Shown here: one piece after another, positions 24,981 to 34,010 of the stretch | How positions within the stretch are numbered: the stretch's first letter is position 1 | How the letters are laid out: each line of letters starts with the position of its first letter | Assembly: GCA_027623205.1 (NCBI GenBank) | Contig: JAQBYC010000037.1 | Location: 1-38,068 of the forward strand | Direction of reading: 5' to 3' | Length of the DNA: 38,068 bases | From: Pseudomonadota bacterium | Lineage (GTDB): Bacteria; Pseudomonadota; Alphaproteobacteria; GCA-2731375 | Made by a program: the position numbers and the translations under genes | The notes under the pieces: model-generated | Told to the model about the DNA's origin: nothing | The model's database searches: none | The model's input: the letters and a program-made list of their open reading frames with translations, nothing else

Positions 24981-26138
24981 ATGATTCCCGCCGTGCACAG
25001 ATTGCAACGATATATCCTTGGGCAATTGGCCGGCCCGTTTGTTTTTTTTCTGTTGTCGTTGACAGGCGTGATCTGGTTGACCCAATCCCTGCGGTTTGTT
25101 GACTTGATCATCAACAAGGGCCTGTCGGCCGCTTATTTCGCCCAGTTGACTTTGCTAATCCTGCCCAGCGTGTTGACGATTATCCTGCCCATCGCCCTGT
25201 TCGCGGCGGTCCTGTATGTCTATCACAGCCTGGATGGGGATAGCGAAATTGTTGTCATGCGGGCCTCCGGTCTGGGTAATTTTGCCCTGGCCAGGCCGGC
25301 CCTGGTCCTGGCTGCCGCCGTGACGCTGTTTGGTTATTTCCTGTCTTTGTACATGATGCCCACGGGTCAGCGGGCCTTCAAGGATATGAAAACCTCCCTG
25401 CGGACCAATCTTTCCTATGTGCTGTTGCAGGAAGGTACCTTCAACACCATCGGCGACAGCTTGACCGTCTATATCCGCGCGCGGCAGTCGGGTGGCGAGA
25501 TGTTGGGTATTCTGGTGCATGACAGCCGCGACCGACAGCGCCCGGTGACCATGATTGCGGAAAAGGGCGCCATGGTCCGCACCGCGGCGGGACCCCGATT
25601 CATCATGATCAACGGTAACCGGCAGCAGATCGACCATGCCGCCGGGCAATTGTCTCTGTTGCAATTCAACCGTTACGCCCTTGACCTGAGCCAATTCGTG
25701 CAACCGGACGGCGACCGCTGGCTGGAGCCTGGAGAGCGCTATTTGCACGAATTGTTCTGGCCCGGGAGCAACGCCGACGATCTGGCCAACGCAACCCGCC
25801 TATGGGCGGAAGGGCATGACCGTCTGGCGTCACCCCTATACAGTCTGGCTTTTGCCCTGATTGCCCTGACGGCGGTGTTGGCGGGCGATTTCAACCGACG
25901 GGGGCGACCATGGCGTATCGTCCTGGCCGTGTTTTGTATCGGCCTGATGCGGGCTGTCGGCCTGGGCCTGATTGGTCTGTCGGCCAGGGTTCCGGCTTTG
26001 ATTCCGCTGCTGTATCTGAATATCGTACTGGTCATGGCTATCTGTGTTTTCGCCTTGACGCGGGGGCGATTCTGGCGGCGTCGGCGGCCGGTCTGGCGGC
26101 ACCCCCGCGCCGACCAATATCAAGGACCATTGGCATAA
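24981..26138 (+). CDS. lptF: LPS export ABC transporter permease LptF
   Basis: A 385-residue LptF/LptG-family membrane protein. Two N-terminal and four C-terminal membrane helices flank a periplasmic beta-jellyroll (about 125-270). The start LQRYILGQLAGPFVFFLLSLTGVIWL is family-typical. With LptG and the ATPase LptB it extracts LPS from the inner membrane toward LptA and LptD. A GTG at 24993 is an alternative start; no strong ribosome binding site precedes either. Its stop overlaps the lptG start by one base (TAATG). LptB, LptA and LptC genes are not in the window. Confidence 0.95.
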   Translation: MIPAVHRLQRYILGQLAGPFVFFLLSLTGVIWLTQSLRFVDLIINKGLSAAYFAQLTLLILPSVLTIILPIALFAAVLYVYHSLDGDSEIVVMRASGLGNFALARPALVLAAAVTLFGYFLSLYMMPTGQRAFKDMKTSLRTNLSYVLLQEGTFNTIGDSLTVYIRARQSGGEMLGILVHDSRDRQRPVTMIAEKGAMVRTAAGPRFIMINGNRQQIDHAAGQLSLLQFNRYALDLSQFVQPDGDRWLEPGERYLHELFWPGSNADDLANATRLWAEGHDRLASPLYSLAFALIALTAVLAGDFNRRGRPWRIVLAVFCIGLMRAVGLGLIGLSARVPALIPLLYLNIVLVMAICVFALTRGRFWRRRRPVWRHPRADQYQGPLA

Positions 26139-27232
26139 TGCGCCTATCGCCCACTTTTTCCCTTTATCTGGGACGGCAGTTTCTGATGGGCATAAGCTTT
26201 GTCATGGCGGTTCTCCTGGCGTTGATCTTTCTGATCGATGTCGTTGAACTATTGCGCCGTTCAGCCGATCATGAGGCTGCGGGCTTCGGCCTGATCCTTG
26301 GCATGGCGGCCTTGAACCTGCCCAATCTAGCCCAGAAGGTGCTGCCGGTGGCGACACTGTTCGGCGCCATCATGACCTTTTCCCGCCTGACCCGAAGCCA
26401 TGAACTGATCGTGGCCCGCGCCTCTGGGGTTTCGGTCTGGCAATTCCTGGCCCCCGCCCTGGTCATCGCGTTACTACTGGGCGGCATCATGGTGACCCTG
26501 TTCAACCCCTTGGCCGCCCTCATGACGGCACGATATGAACAGTTGGAGGGGCGTTTTTTGGAGGGCCGGCAAAGCCTGTTGGCCGTTTCAGCCACGGGTC
26601 TATGGCTGCGCCAGGCGGACGAATTCGGCCAATCCGTGATCCACGCCCGGCATGTCACCTCGGCGGGCACGGAGTTGCAGGACGTCATCGTCTTTCTCTA
26701 CAAGGGAACCGACGAATTCATCGGCCGCATCGATGCCAAACAGGCGATGTTGCTGGATGGCCGGTGGCGCCTTACCGATGCCTTGTTGACCCGACCCCAG
26801 GAGGCGGCGCTACGCCTGGCGGAATATGAAATCAAGACCACACTGACCTTGGCCCAGATCCAAGAAGGCTTCGCCTCGCCCCAGACCCTGTCCTTTTGGT
26901 CCTTGCCGGGTTTTATCCGGACGCTGGAGATGGCCGGGTTTTCCGCCACCCGGCACCGCCTGCATTGGCACAGTATTTTGGCCACACCCTTGTTGTTGGC
27001 GGCCATGATCCTGTTGGCCGCGACTTTTTCCCTGCGCCTGACGCGGCGCGGCCACACGGGTTTATTGCTGGGCGCGGGTGTATTGACCGGCTTCGTGCTA
27101 TATTTTGTTTCGGATGTCGTGCGCGCCTTTGGCATTGCCGGCACTCTGCCCGTAATTCTGGCCGCCTGGACGCCTGCGGGTGTTTGCGCGCTGTTGGGCC
27201 TGTCCCTGCTGCTACACCTGGAGGACGGTTAG
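26138..27232 (+). CDS. lptG: LPS export ABC transporter permease LptG
   Basis: A 364-residue partner of LptF with the same architecture: two N-terminal membrane helices, a periplasmic domain and a C-terminal helix group. Family marks are TFSLYLGRQFLMGISFVMAVLL, LIVARASGVSVWQFL and SATRHRLHWHSILATPLLLAAMILLAATFSLR. The ATG shares one base with the LptF stop. It is followed by the dispersed hairpin element and then lptD. Confidence 0.95.
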   Translation: MRLSPTFSLYLGRQFLMGISFVMAVLLALIFLIDVVELLRRSADHEAAGFGLILGMAALNLPNLAQKVLPVATLFGAIMTFSRLTRSHELIVARASGVSVWQFLAPALVIALLLGGIMVTLFNPLAALMTARYEQLEGRFLEGRQSLLAVSATGLWLRQADEFGQSVIHARHVTSAGTELQDVIVFLYKGTDEFIGRIDAKQAMLLDGRWRLTDALLTRPQEAALRLAEYEIKTTLTLAQIQEGFASPQTLSFWSLPGFIRTLEMAGFSATRHRLHWHSILATPLLLAAMILLAATFSLRLTRRGHTGLLLGAGVLTGFVLYFVSDVVRAFGIAGTLPVILAAWTPAGVCALLGLSLLLHLEDG

Positions 27233-27294
27233 ATTGGGGTGCCTTGGGGCGCCATCAATTGGATATGCGCGCCTGAGACGTGTTCTGGCGCTAT

Positions 27295-27391
27295 TTTCAA
27301 TTAATCGGACTCGTTCTCTCGACTTTTGTAATTGGTTCAATTGCTCTATCCTTAGAGAGTCTGGGCATGTTTTAAGGAAACATGCTCTAGG
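27295..27391 (+). repeat. Dispersed intergenic hairpin element, copy 3
   Basis: Third copy, on the opposite genomic strand to copies 1 and 2 but in the same orientation relative to the upstream gene (lptG, stop 27232). The conserved core around 27329-27349 contains AATTGGTTCAATTGCTCTAT. The terminal hairpin has 8-bp arms 27365-27372 and 27378-27385 with a 5-nt loop. It ends 7 nt before the proposed lptD start, so it may affect lptD translation. Confidence 0.8.
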
Positions 27392-27398
27392 CTGCCTT

Positions 27399-29525
27399 TT
27401 GATCGCGCCATTCGTGCTGTTTTCCACCATTGGCCCGGCCCTGACACAAGGGCCGGGCAGGGCGCCGTTCCTGCTATCAGCGGATCAAATAATCCACGAT
27501 AACCGGCTGGGTCAGGTCACCGCCAAAGGCAATGTGGAAATCAGCAGCGGAGACCGCATTCTGCTGGCCGACAGCGTCAGCTACAATCAACGCGGCGGCG
27601 TGGTCACGGCATCGGGTAATCTGACTCTGATGGAGCCTGGCGGCGAGGTTATTTTTGCCGAGCATCTGCAGCTATCGGACGATTTGACCGAAGGTTTCAT
27701 CGAAAGCATACGGATCCTGCTGACGGATAAATCCCGTTTTGCCGCCAACGGGGCTCGGCGCTATGGCCCTGATCGGCTGGAATTGGCCAAGGCGGTCTAT
27801 TCACCCTGCGAAATTTGCCGCGAACAGCCCGACCGGGCGCCGTTGTGGCAGTTGAAAGCGGCCCGGGTGATCTATCACCGCGATGCCCACGAGATCGAAT
27901 ACCGGGACGCAGTGCTCGAAGTATATGGCGTGCCCATTGCCTATACGCCGTATTTTCGCCATGCCGATCCTTTGACACCGCGTAAAAGCGGGTTTCTGCC
28001 GCCAGTGCTGGGTTCTTCATCGGATTTGGGGACATCCATTCAGGTGCCCTATTTCTGGGCTATTGAAGCGGACCGGGATCTTACTTTCGCGCCGATCTTC
28101 ACCACGGATGCAGGCGTGGTGCTGACCAGCGAATACCGCGCCCTGACCGCCAAGGGCGGCTACAACGGGGAAGCCAGCCTGACCTATACGGACAACCGCC
28201 ACGACCCCAATGACAGTCGGGACGACATGGAGTTTCGCGGTCATATCGATGCCTTGGGCCGGTTTGATATTGATCAAACTTGGCGTTGGGGCTTTGATCT
28301 GGCCAGGGCCACCGATGATACCTATCTCCGCCGCTATGGTTTCGGTGACGATGACGTCTTGACCACCAATCTTTTTGTGGAAGGCTTTCGCGGCCGGCAA
28401 TATATTGCGGCCTCGGCCTATGCGTTCCAGGGCCTGGATGAGGGAGACGACTCCGGCACGACGCCTCTTGTGGCGCCCCTGCTGGATTATTCCGTGACCC
28501 TGCAACCCGAACGCCTGCCAGGCCGGTTATATTTTGATGCTTCTGCGCTTTCGCTTTATCGCGAGGACGAATTCGACAGCCGGCGGCTCAGTCTCGATGG
28601 CAGCTGGCAATTGCCCTATGTCGGTCCAGCGGGCGATATCTATAAACTAACCGCCGACCTGGGCCTGGATCTTTATTGGCTGAACGGCTTTACCCCCGAG
28701 GGCAACTCCGCAAACGCGGGCAGCAGCGACGATCTGGAGGTGCGCATACGGCCCACGCTCGCCTTGGATTGGCGTTTTCCATTTGTGCGCCGTGAAGGCA
28801 GCGTGCGTCAGGTGATCGAACCGGTGGCGCAGGTGATCCTCACCCCCTACGGCGGCAATCCGAAGGAAATTCCCAATGAAGACAGCCGCAGCCTGGAGTT
28901 CGATGAGACCAATCTGTTCAGCCTGAACCGCTTCCCCGGCCATGATCGGGTTGAAAGCGGACCGCGCGTCAATCTGGGTCTGAAAGCATCGGCCTATGGC
29001 GTCTCGGGCGGCTATGCCAGTCTGACAGTGGGTCAGGTGTTTCGCCTGAAGGATGACGATACCTTCGCCCGAGAATCCGGGCTGGATGATCATCGCTCGG
29101 ACTATGTCATGGCGTTGAACATTGCGCCGTCGGAATTTTTTGACCTGACCAACCGGCTTCGCCTGGACCGCAACACATTTTCCCTGGACCGCAACGAAAT
29201 CTATTTGTCCGTTGGCCCCAAATCTCTGCGTTTTGACACATCCTATGTTTCGTTGGACCAGGAGTTGACCGCAGATAATCTGGAGGCGCGGGAGGAAATA
29301 TATAACTCGCTGCGCTGGCAGATCGACAAACGTTGGCTTGCCACCCTGGAAAGCCGCCGCGACCTCAGCAATGGGGGCAGTCAGATACGATCTGGCGGCG
29401 GCCTGCAATACCTGGATGAATGTATTGGCTTCAGCCTCACGGTCGAACGAAATTTTACCCGTGACCGGGATGTGGAACCCTCAACTTCGATCAATTTCCG
29501 CTTTCTGCTGCAGAATTTGGGTTAA
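27399..29525 (+). CDS. lptD: LPS-assembly outer-membrane protein LptD
   Basis: About 708 residues. A hydrophobic signal segment is followed by an N-terminal OstA/LptA-like beta-jellyroll (about 25-140: LLSADQIIHDNRLGQVTAKG). The alphaproteobacterial CEIC motif (YSPCEICREQPD) comes next, then the outer-membrane beta-barrel, ending in the family-typical ECIGFSLTVERNFTRD...NFRFLLQNLG. It inserts LPS into the outer leaflet with LptE. The start is uncertain: TTG at 27399 has AGG 7 nt upstream but gives a signal peptide without basic residues. The frame stays open back through the hairpin element to GTG 27180, where residues RKH would supply a positive n-region but no conventional start codon is near. 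Confidence 0.92.
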   Translation: MIAPFVLFSTIGPALTQGPGRAPFLLSADQIIHDNRLGQVTAKGNVEISSGDRILLADSVSYNQRGGVVTASGNLTLMEPGGEVIFAEHLQLSDDLTEGFIESIRILLTDKSRFAANGARRYGPDRLELAKAVYSPCEICREQPDRAPLWQLKAARVIYHRDAHEIEYRDAVLEVYGVPIAYTPYFRHADPLTPRKSGFLPPVLGSSSDLGTSIQVPYFWAIEADRDLTFAPIFTTDAGVVLTSEYRALTAKGGYNGEASLTYTDNRHDPNDSRDDMEFRGHIDALGRFDIDQTWRWGFDLARATDDTYLRRYGFGDDDVLTTNLFVEGFRGRQYIAASAYAFQGLDEGDDSGTTPLVAPLLDYSVTLQPERLPGRLYFDASALSLYREDEFDSRRLSLDGSWQLPYVGPAGDIYKLTADLGLDLYWLNGFTPEGNSANAGSSDDLEVRIRPTLALDWRFPFVRREGSVRQVIEPVAQVILTPYGGNPKEIPNEDSRSLEFDETNLFSLNRFPGHDRVESGPRVNLGLKASAYGVSGGYASLTVGQVFRLKDDDTFARESGLDDHRSDYVMALNIAPSEFFDLTNRLRLDRNTFSLDRNEIYLSVGPKSLRFDTSYVSLDQELTADNLEAREEIYNSLRWQIDKRWLATLESRRDLSNGGSQIRSGGGLQYLDECIGFSLTVERNFTRDRDVEPSTSINFRFLLQNLG

Positions 29526-29585
29526 ACCAATTTCGATCGGATGCAATTGCAGCACGGGTCGGCATAGGTGCGTCGATGCCAGTGC

Positions 29586-30089
29586 CTACAATTTCGTCGG
29601 ATTGGGCGCATCGCCATAAACGACCTCTGGATCGAAGACCTTTTCCGTTTCTTCGAATTGCAGGCGCGGCGGGGCGCCATTGCCGCTCGGGCCCAGGGGG
29701 ATCGAGCGATAGAAGCAGGAGCGATAGCCGACGTGGCAGGAGGCGCCACCGGTAACATCGACCCGCAACCAAACCGAATCCTGATCGTCGTCAATGCGCA
29801 TTTCCACAACCCGTTGTATCAGGCCCGAGGTTGCCCCCTTGTGCCACAGCATTTGCCGGCTGCGGCTGTAATAATGCGCCTCACCGGTTTCGATGGTACG
29901 GCGCAGGGCCTCATCATTCATATAGCCGTGCATGAGCATCTCGCCGCTGCCGGCATCGGATGTCACCACGGGAATAAGACCGTCGGCGTCAAATTTAGGC
30001 GCCAGGTCAAAGCCTTCTTCCACCTGTTCCACGCTTTGCCGGGGCGCGAACTGCATGGACTTGGCGGCGGCGGATTTTGTCTCTGTCAT
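29586..30089 (-). CDS. hisI: Phosphoribosyl-AMP cyclohydrolase
   Basis: A 167-residue HisI of the single-domain type. Seen are [43 protein letters not shown] and the metal site: DDDQD (100-104) and Cys118/Cys125 in [13 protein letters not shown]. The position that is Cys in many HisI proteins (DCD) is Asp101. It opens the adenine ring of phosphoribosyl-AMP in histidine synthesis. It lies convergent with lptD. No other his gene is in the window. Confidence 0.94.
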   Translation of the reverse strand: MTETKSAAAKSMQFAPRQSVEQVEEGFDLAPKFDADGLIPVVTSDAGSGEMLMHGYMNDEALRRTIETGEAHYYSRSRQMLWHKGATSGLIQRVVEMRIDDDQDSVWLRVDVTGGASCHVGYRSCFYRSIPLGPSGNGAPPRLQFEETEKVFDPEVVYGDAPNPTKL

Positions 30090-30189
30090 GGCGGTGTTTC
30101 TCGGCCAGCGTTTGGGAGCTTTGGATTAATGGTCCTCAATAAAGCCTGCCCGTACCGCTGGCAACCAACTATCAATCCGAACCGGCCGC

Positions 30190-30807
30190 TTAGCTGTTTT
30201 CGCTGATATGACCCTGTGCCAGCAAAATTTCCTCCACCCCCTGCACCAGAAGATGGCCCAACATGATGTGGCTTTCCTGGATACGGTTGGTGTCATGGCT
30301 GGGCACCACGATGGCTTGATCACACGGACCCAGGGCCGCACCGCCGTCGCCGCCCAAAAACCCAAGGCTGACCAACCCTTGGGTCCTGGCCACGGCCAGG
30401 GCGGCCAAAACATTGGCTGAATTGCCGGAGGTGGTAATCGCCAGCAGCACATCGCCCTTTTGCCCCAGGGCCCGCAAGGGGCGGGCGAAGATCTGTTCAA
30501 AACCATAATCGTTGGCGCAGGCGGTCAGTGTGGAGCTGTCGGTAATGAGGGACAGGGCCGGCAAGGCGTCCCGATTCAGGGACGCGCGCAGGCGGACCAG
30601 GAATTCCCCGGCCAGATGCTGGGCATCGGCGGCCGATCCGCCATTGCCGCACAACAAGATCTTGCCCCCATTGGCGATGGACTGGGCGACCCTGTCCGCC
30701 ATGACCGAAAGCTGGGCGCCGATACCGTCCGCCAGCAGCCGCTCCTTTACGGCCACCGATTCCCGGATCGCCGCCTCGACCTGGCCGGCCAGTTGCTGCA
30801 CATTCAT
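30190..30807 (-). CDS. gmhA: Phosphoheptose isomerase (SIS domain)
   Basis: A 205-residue SIS-domain protein. CGNGGSAADAQHLAGEF (53-69), SLITDSSTLTACANDYGFEQIFARP and TTSGNSANVLAAL are GmhA marks. It converts sedoheptulose 7-phosphate to D-glycero-D-manno-heptose 7-phosphate, the first step to the heptose of the LPS inner core. Its ATG overlaps the galE stop by 4 nt (ATGA), so it is translationally coupled in the sugar operon. Other heptose genes (hldE, gmhB, hldD) are not in the window. Confidence 0.93.
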   Translation of the reverse strand: MNVQQLAGQVEAAIRESVAVKERLLADGIGAQLSVMADRVAQSIANGGKILLCGNGGSAADAQHLAGEFLVRLRASLNRDALPALSLITDSSTLTACANDYGFEQIFARPLRALGQKGDVLLAITTSGNSANVLAALAVARTQGLVSLGFLGGDGGAALGPCDQAIVVPSHDTNRIQESHIMLGHLLVQGVEEILLAQGHISENS

Positions 30808-31832
30808 CTATCCATTCCATCCATCGATTTCTTCTCCCAGGCCATGGCGGTCGTGATGACGGCCGTCAGATCATCATGCCGCGGTTGCCAGTTCAGGGTT
30901 TTCCGAATGCAGTCTGTCGCGGCGATCAAGCTGGCCGGATCGCCGGCCCGGCGTGGCTGTGGCCGACGCAGCATGGGCCCAACGCCCAGCATGTCATTGG
31001 CGACCTGATCCACCGTATCAAGCACCTGGGTTACTGAAAATCCTTGGCCGTAACCGCAATTCAGGGTGAGGTTGCCGCCGCTATCGCCAATGTGATCCAG
31101 GACGGCCACATGGGCCTGGGCCAGATCGCTGACGTGAATATAGTCCCGTACGCAGGTGCCGTCGGGGGTCGGGTAGTCGTTCCCGAAAACATCCATGTGA
31201 GGCAGGATACCCAGCGCGGTCTGGCAGGCGCGTTTGATCAGATGGGTCGCGGCTTTGCTATACTGTCCCGACCGCCCGGCCTGATCCGCGCCGGCCACGT
31301 TGAAGTAGCGCAGCACGGCATAGCGCAGGCCGGTAGCGGCGCCGATATCGCGCAACATCCATTCCGTCATCAGCTTGCTGCGGCCATAGGGACTGGCCGG
31401 CGCCAGGTTGTCGTCTTCGGCCACGGGCACCGCCCCACCCGTATTGCCGTCATATACCGCGGCGGTGGATGAAAAGACGAAATCTTTGATATCGTTGTCC
31501 AGGCAGGCGCGTAGCAGTTGGGCGCTGCTGACCACATTGTTTTGATAATAGTCCAGCGGGCGCGCCACCGATTCCGGCACGATGATGGAGCCGGCGAAAT
31601 GCATCACCGCACGGCAACCATGTTCGGCGATAATCCGGCCGATCAGGGCTTTATTGCCGACCTTGCCCTGATAAAACGGCACGTCACCCGGCACTGCGCC
31701 GCGGCGGCCGGTGGACAGGTCGTCCACCACGACGACCGTGCGGCCGTTGTCCAACAGGGCCAGCATGGCGTGGCTGCCAATATAGCCGGCGCCGCCGGTG
31801 ATCAGCACGGGGGGGGGAGGGGTATTCATCAT
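30804..31832 (-). CDS. galE: UDP-glucose 4-epimerase
   Basis: A 342-residue extended short-chain dehydrogenase. NAD is bound by GGAGYIGS (13-20). The catalytic SSTAAVY (121-127) and Tyr149-x-x-x-Lys153 (YGRSK) are intact. It interconverts UDP-glucose and UDP-galactose for envelope polysaccharides. Starts overlap the DMT gene stop and the gmhA start (each 4 nt). Codons 6-8 are three CCC codons that form a C9 homopolymer on the coding strand, a possible slippage site very near the start. An ATG follows directly as codon 2. Confidence 0.93.
   Translation of the reverse strand: MMNTPPPPVLITGGAGYIGSHAMLALLDNGRTVVVVDDLSTGRRGAVPGDVPFYQGKVGNKALIGRIIAEHGCRAVMHFAGSIIVPESVARPLDYYQNNVVSSAQLLRACLDNDIKDFVFSSTAAVYDGNTGGAVPVAEDDNLAPASPYGRSKLMTEWMLRDIGAATGLRYAVLRYFNVAGADQAGRSGQYSKAATHLIKRACQTALGILPHMDVFGNDYPTPDGTCVRDYIHVSDLAQAHVAVLDHIGDSGGNLTLNCGYGQGFSVTQVLDTVDQVANDMLGVGPMLRRPQPRRAGDPASLIAATDCIRKTLNWQPRHDDLTAVITTAMAWEKKSMDGMDR
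31809..31817 (-). repeat. C9 homopolymer in the start of galE
   Basis: Nine consecutive G on the plus strand (C on the coding strand) form codons 6-8 of galE. Replication slippage by one base would shift the frame almost at the start and abolish the protein. It is unusually long for this window. Confidence 0.9.
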
Positions 31833-32734
31833 GACGCCAGTTTAGCAGATTGCCGCGCTTCCCTGTGAAATATGTAAAGGCCGCTGCCAATTAGCAAGGT
31901 GGCGCCCAGCACTGTCCAGCCGTCGGGCATATCGCCCCAAACCAGAAAGCCGATGGCCCCGGCCCACAGCAGCGAGGAATATTTGAACGGCGTGACCAGG
32001 GCGGCTTCGGCAAAGCGAAAGGTCTCAATATGCAGAAAATGTGCACTGCACAACAGCAGGCCGGCCAGGGCCAACAGGGCCATATCAGCCACGCCGGGAG
32101 GCTGCCAGGCGAACGGCGCCATGACCGCCCCGGCCAGCGCGACGCCCAATGTGGAATAGAACAGGGTGGTGCCTGACGCTTCCGTGTGCGAGATGCGGCG
32201 GGTCAGAAGATCGCGAAAGGCCCCGCACAACGCTGCGCCGGCGGGGAACAGGGCGGCCCAATTCAGGCCATCGCCGCCGGGCCGCAACATTACCAGAACA
32301 CCGGCGAATCCCACCAGCACGGCCGTCCAGCGGCGCCAACCAACCCGTTCAGCCAGTATCAGGGGCGCCAGGGCGGTGACGAAAATAGGCCCGACAAAAG
32401 CCACGGCGACATTCTCCGCCAACGGCATCAGGCGCAAACCCGAAATGAACAAAAAGGTGCTGACGATCATCAGGGCGGCGCGGATCAATTGCAGTTTGGG
32501 ATGGTTGACCTGGAAGATACGGAATTCTTTTCGCCAGCCTAGCACCAGCGTGATGATGATGAGGGCGGCCAAGCCGCGGGAAACCAGTATTTGCCCCAGT
32601 TGAAAATCACTTGCAACCCACTTCACCACGGCATCGTTCATGGTCAACAGCAGGCTGCCGCCAATCATGCAGGCGATGCCGCGGCCCGGCGCCTCGATGC
32701 GCCCCGGCGCGCGCGCTTTGTCGGTCCTGCTCAC
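31829..32734 (-). CDS. DMT superfamily (EamA) transporter
   Basis: About 301 residues with ten predicted membrane helices in two EamA repeats, an inner-membrane drug/metabolite-type carrier. The membrane part starts at GIACMIGGSLLLTMNDAVVKW. A GTG at 32734 is proposed as the start, because an ATG at 32821 would overlap the upstream epimerase by 56 nt; the ribosome binding site is poor. An 11-bp tandem repeat (32724-32753) contains this GTG and another GTG in a different frame, so the true start is unsure. It overlaps galE by 4 nt. A role in moving a sugar or lipid intermediate is possible but not shown. Confidence 0.8.
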   Translation of the reverse strand: MSRTDKARAPGRIEAPGRGIACMIGGSLLLTMNDAVVKWVASDFQLGQILVSRGLAALIIITLVLGWRKEFRIFQVNHPKLQLIRAALMIVSTFLFISGLRLMPLAENVAVAFVGPIFVTALAPLILAERVGWRRWTAVLVGFAGVLVMLRPGGDGLNWAALFPAGAALCGAFRDLLTRRISHTEASGTTLFYSTLGVALAGAVMAPFAWQPPGVADMALLALAGLLLCSAHFLHIETFRFAEAALVTPFKYSSLLWAGAIGFLVWGDMPDGWTVLGATLLIGSGLYIFHREARQSAKLAS

Positions 32735-32753
32735 GTCCTGCTCACGTCCTGCT
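32724..32753. repeat. 11-bp tandem repeat at the start of the DMT gene
   Basis: The unit GTCCTGCTCAC occurs 2.7 times head to tail between the epimerase stop (32766) and the DMT coding region. Because 11 is not a multiple of 3, a change in copy number would shift the frame or change the start and its spacing. Each unit holds a GTG on the coding strand. Confidence 0.85.
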
Positions 32754-32765
32754 TCGGGGCCGCCG

Positions 32766-33758
32766 CTAAAGTTTGTGGTATTCCCGAAACCAGGCGGCGA
32801 AGCGGGGGACGCCCTCCGCAATGGTGGTCGTGGGCCGAAAGCCGAGATCCCGTTCGATGGCGGTCAGGTCGGCATAGGTGTTTTTCACGTCACCCGGCTG
32901 CATCGGCTCCAATATGCGCGCCGCCTTGCGGCCCAGCGCATCTTCCAAAATCTCGATCAGGCGCAACAGGGGCTCGGGATGATTGTTGCCGATATTGTAG
33001 ATCCGATGCGGTGCCGTGGGTGCGTCTCCAGCGCCCTCATCCGCGCCGGGCGGATTGTCGCGTGCCGCCAGCACCCCCGAGACGATGTCATCCACATAGG
33101 TGAAGTCGCGGTGCATGTCGCCATGATTGAAGACCTTGATTGGCCGTCCGGCCAGGATGGCCTCGGTAAACAGCCACAACGCCATGTCCGGCCGGCCCCA
33201 GGGCCCATAGACGGTGAAAAAGCGCAGACCGGTCTGCGGAATCCCATACAGATGGGCATAGGAGTAGGACAGCAATTCGTCCGATTTCTTGGTCGCGGCA
33301 TAAAGGGAAATCGGTTGATCGACCCGGTCTTCCTCGGAAAAGGGTAACTTGGTGTTGCCGCCATAGACCGAGGAGGAAGACGCATAAACCATATGCGTTA
33401 GGGCCGATTGCTGGCGGGCCAGTTCCAGAATGACCATATGGCCAATCAAATTCGCCTCGATATAGGCAAACGGGTTTTCGATGGAATAACGGACACCGGC
33501 CTGGGCGGCGAGGTGAATGATCGAGGTGAATTTCAACTCACCGACGGCATCCTGCATGGCGCTGCGATCAGCGATATTGACCTGATGGAAGCTGAAGTTG
33601 GGATGCTCCAGCAATTGCCGCAGCCGATCTTCCTTCAAGACTACGGAATAGTACGGATTAAGATTGTCGACGCCGACCACCCGTTCCCCCTGGTCCAGCA
33701 GGCGCTGGGCCACGTGGAAGCCGATAAAGCCGGCCGCGCCGGTAAGTAGGTTCGTCAT
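32766..33758 (-). CDS. NAD-dependent epimerase, UDP-glucuronate 4-epimerase-like
   Basis: A 330-residue extended SDR. NAD loop GAAGFIG is at 7-13, and the catalytic Tyr153-x-x-x-Lys157 (YAATKKS) is preceded by ASSSSVYG. The segments VDNLNPYY, GVRYSIENPFAYIEANL, VYGPWGRPDMALW and HRDFTYVDDIV are typical of CapI/LspL-type UDP-glucuronate 4-epimerases, which make UDP-galacturonate for capsule or LPS. The start ATG at 33758 is chosen with GGAG 11 nt upstream; 33767 is an alternative. It is the first gene of the minus-strand run epimerase-DMT-galE-gmhA, with a 252-nt divergent spacer to the glycosyltransferase. Confidence 0.9.
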   Translation of the reverse strand: MTNLLTGAAGFIGFHVAQRLLDQGERVVGVDNLNPYYSVVLKEDRLRQLLEHPNFSFHQVNIADRSAMQDAVGELKFTSIIHLAAQAGVRYSIENPFAYIEANLIGHMVILELARQQSALTHMVYASSSSVYGGNTKLPFSEEDRVDQPISLYAATKKSDELLSYSYAHLYGIPQTGLRFFTVYGPWGRPDMALWLFTEAILAGRPIKVFNHGDMHRDFTYVDDIVSGVLAARDNPPGADEGAGDAPTAPHRIYNIGNNHPEPLLRLIEILEDALGRKAARILEPMQPGDVKNTYADLTAIERDLGFRPTTTIAEGVPRFAAWFREYHKL

Positions 33759-34010
33759 ACGCACCATCGCTCCAAAACCGCAGCTATTTATCCCCGTGGA
33801 AAAGCATGTTCCGAAGCCTGCGCCGCTTTTCCCACCCGCGTGGTTTGACCCGGCAGCACTAAATCGTCTATCTGACGGTCTTGCCGCCACCAGCGCGCAA
33901 GCCACGGCAAACGAAGCACTGGCTTATGGTGGCATTCGGGCATAGATTCTTTTTAGCCGTCTATTAGCCTGATCGGCAGGGTCTGAACTGGTTACTCATT
34001 ACGCCGTCCC

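Noticed and set aside
25042-25049. T8 run in lptF as a phase-variation tract
   Set aside because: It encodes the expected Phe-Phe-Leu of a membrane helix, and lptF is normally essential.
27180-27398. A longer LptD beginning at GTG 27180
   Set aside because: It would overlap lptG by 53 nt and run through the repeat without a signal peptide at its start; kept only as an alternative note.
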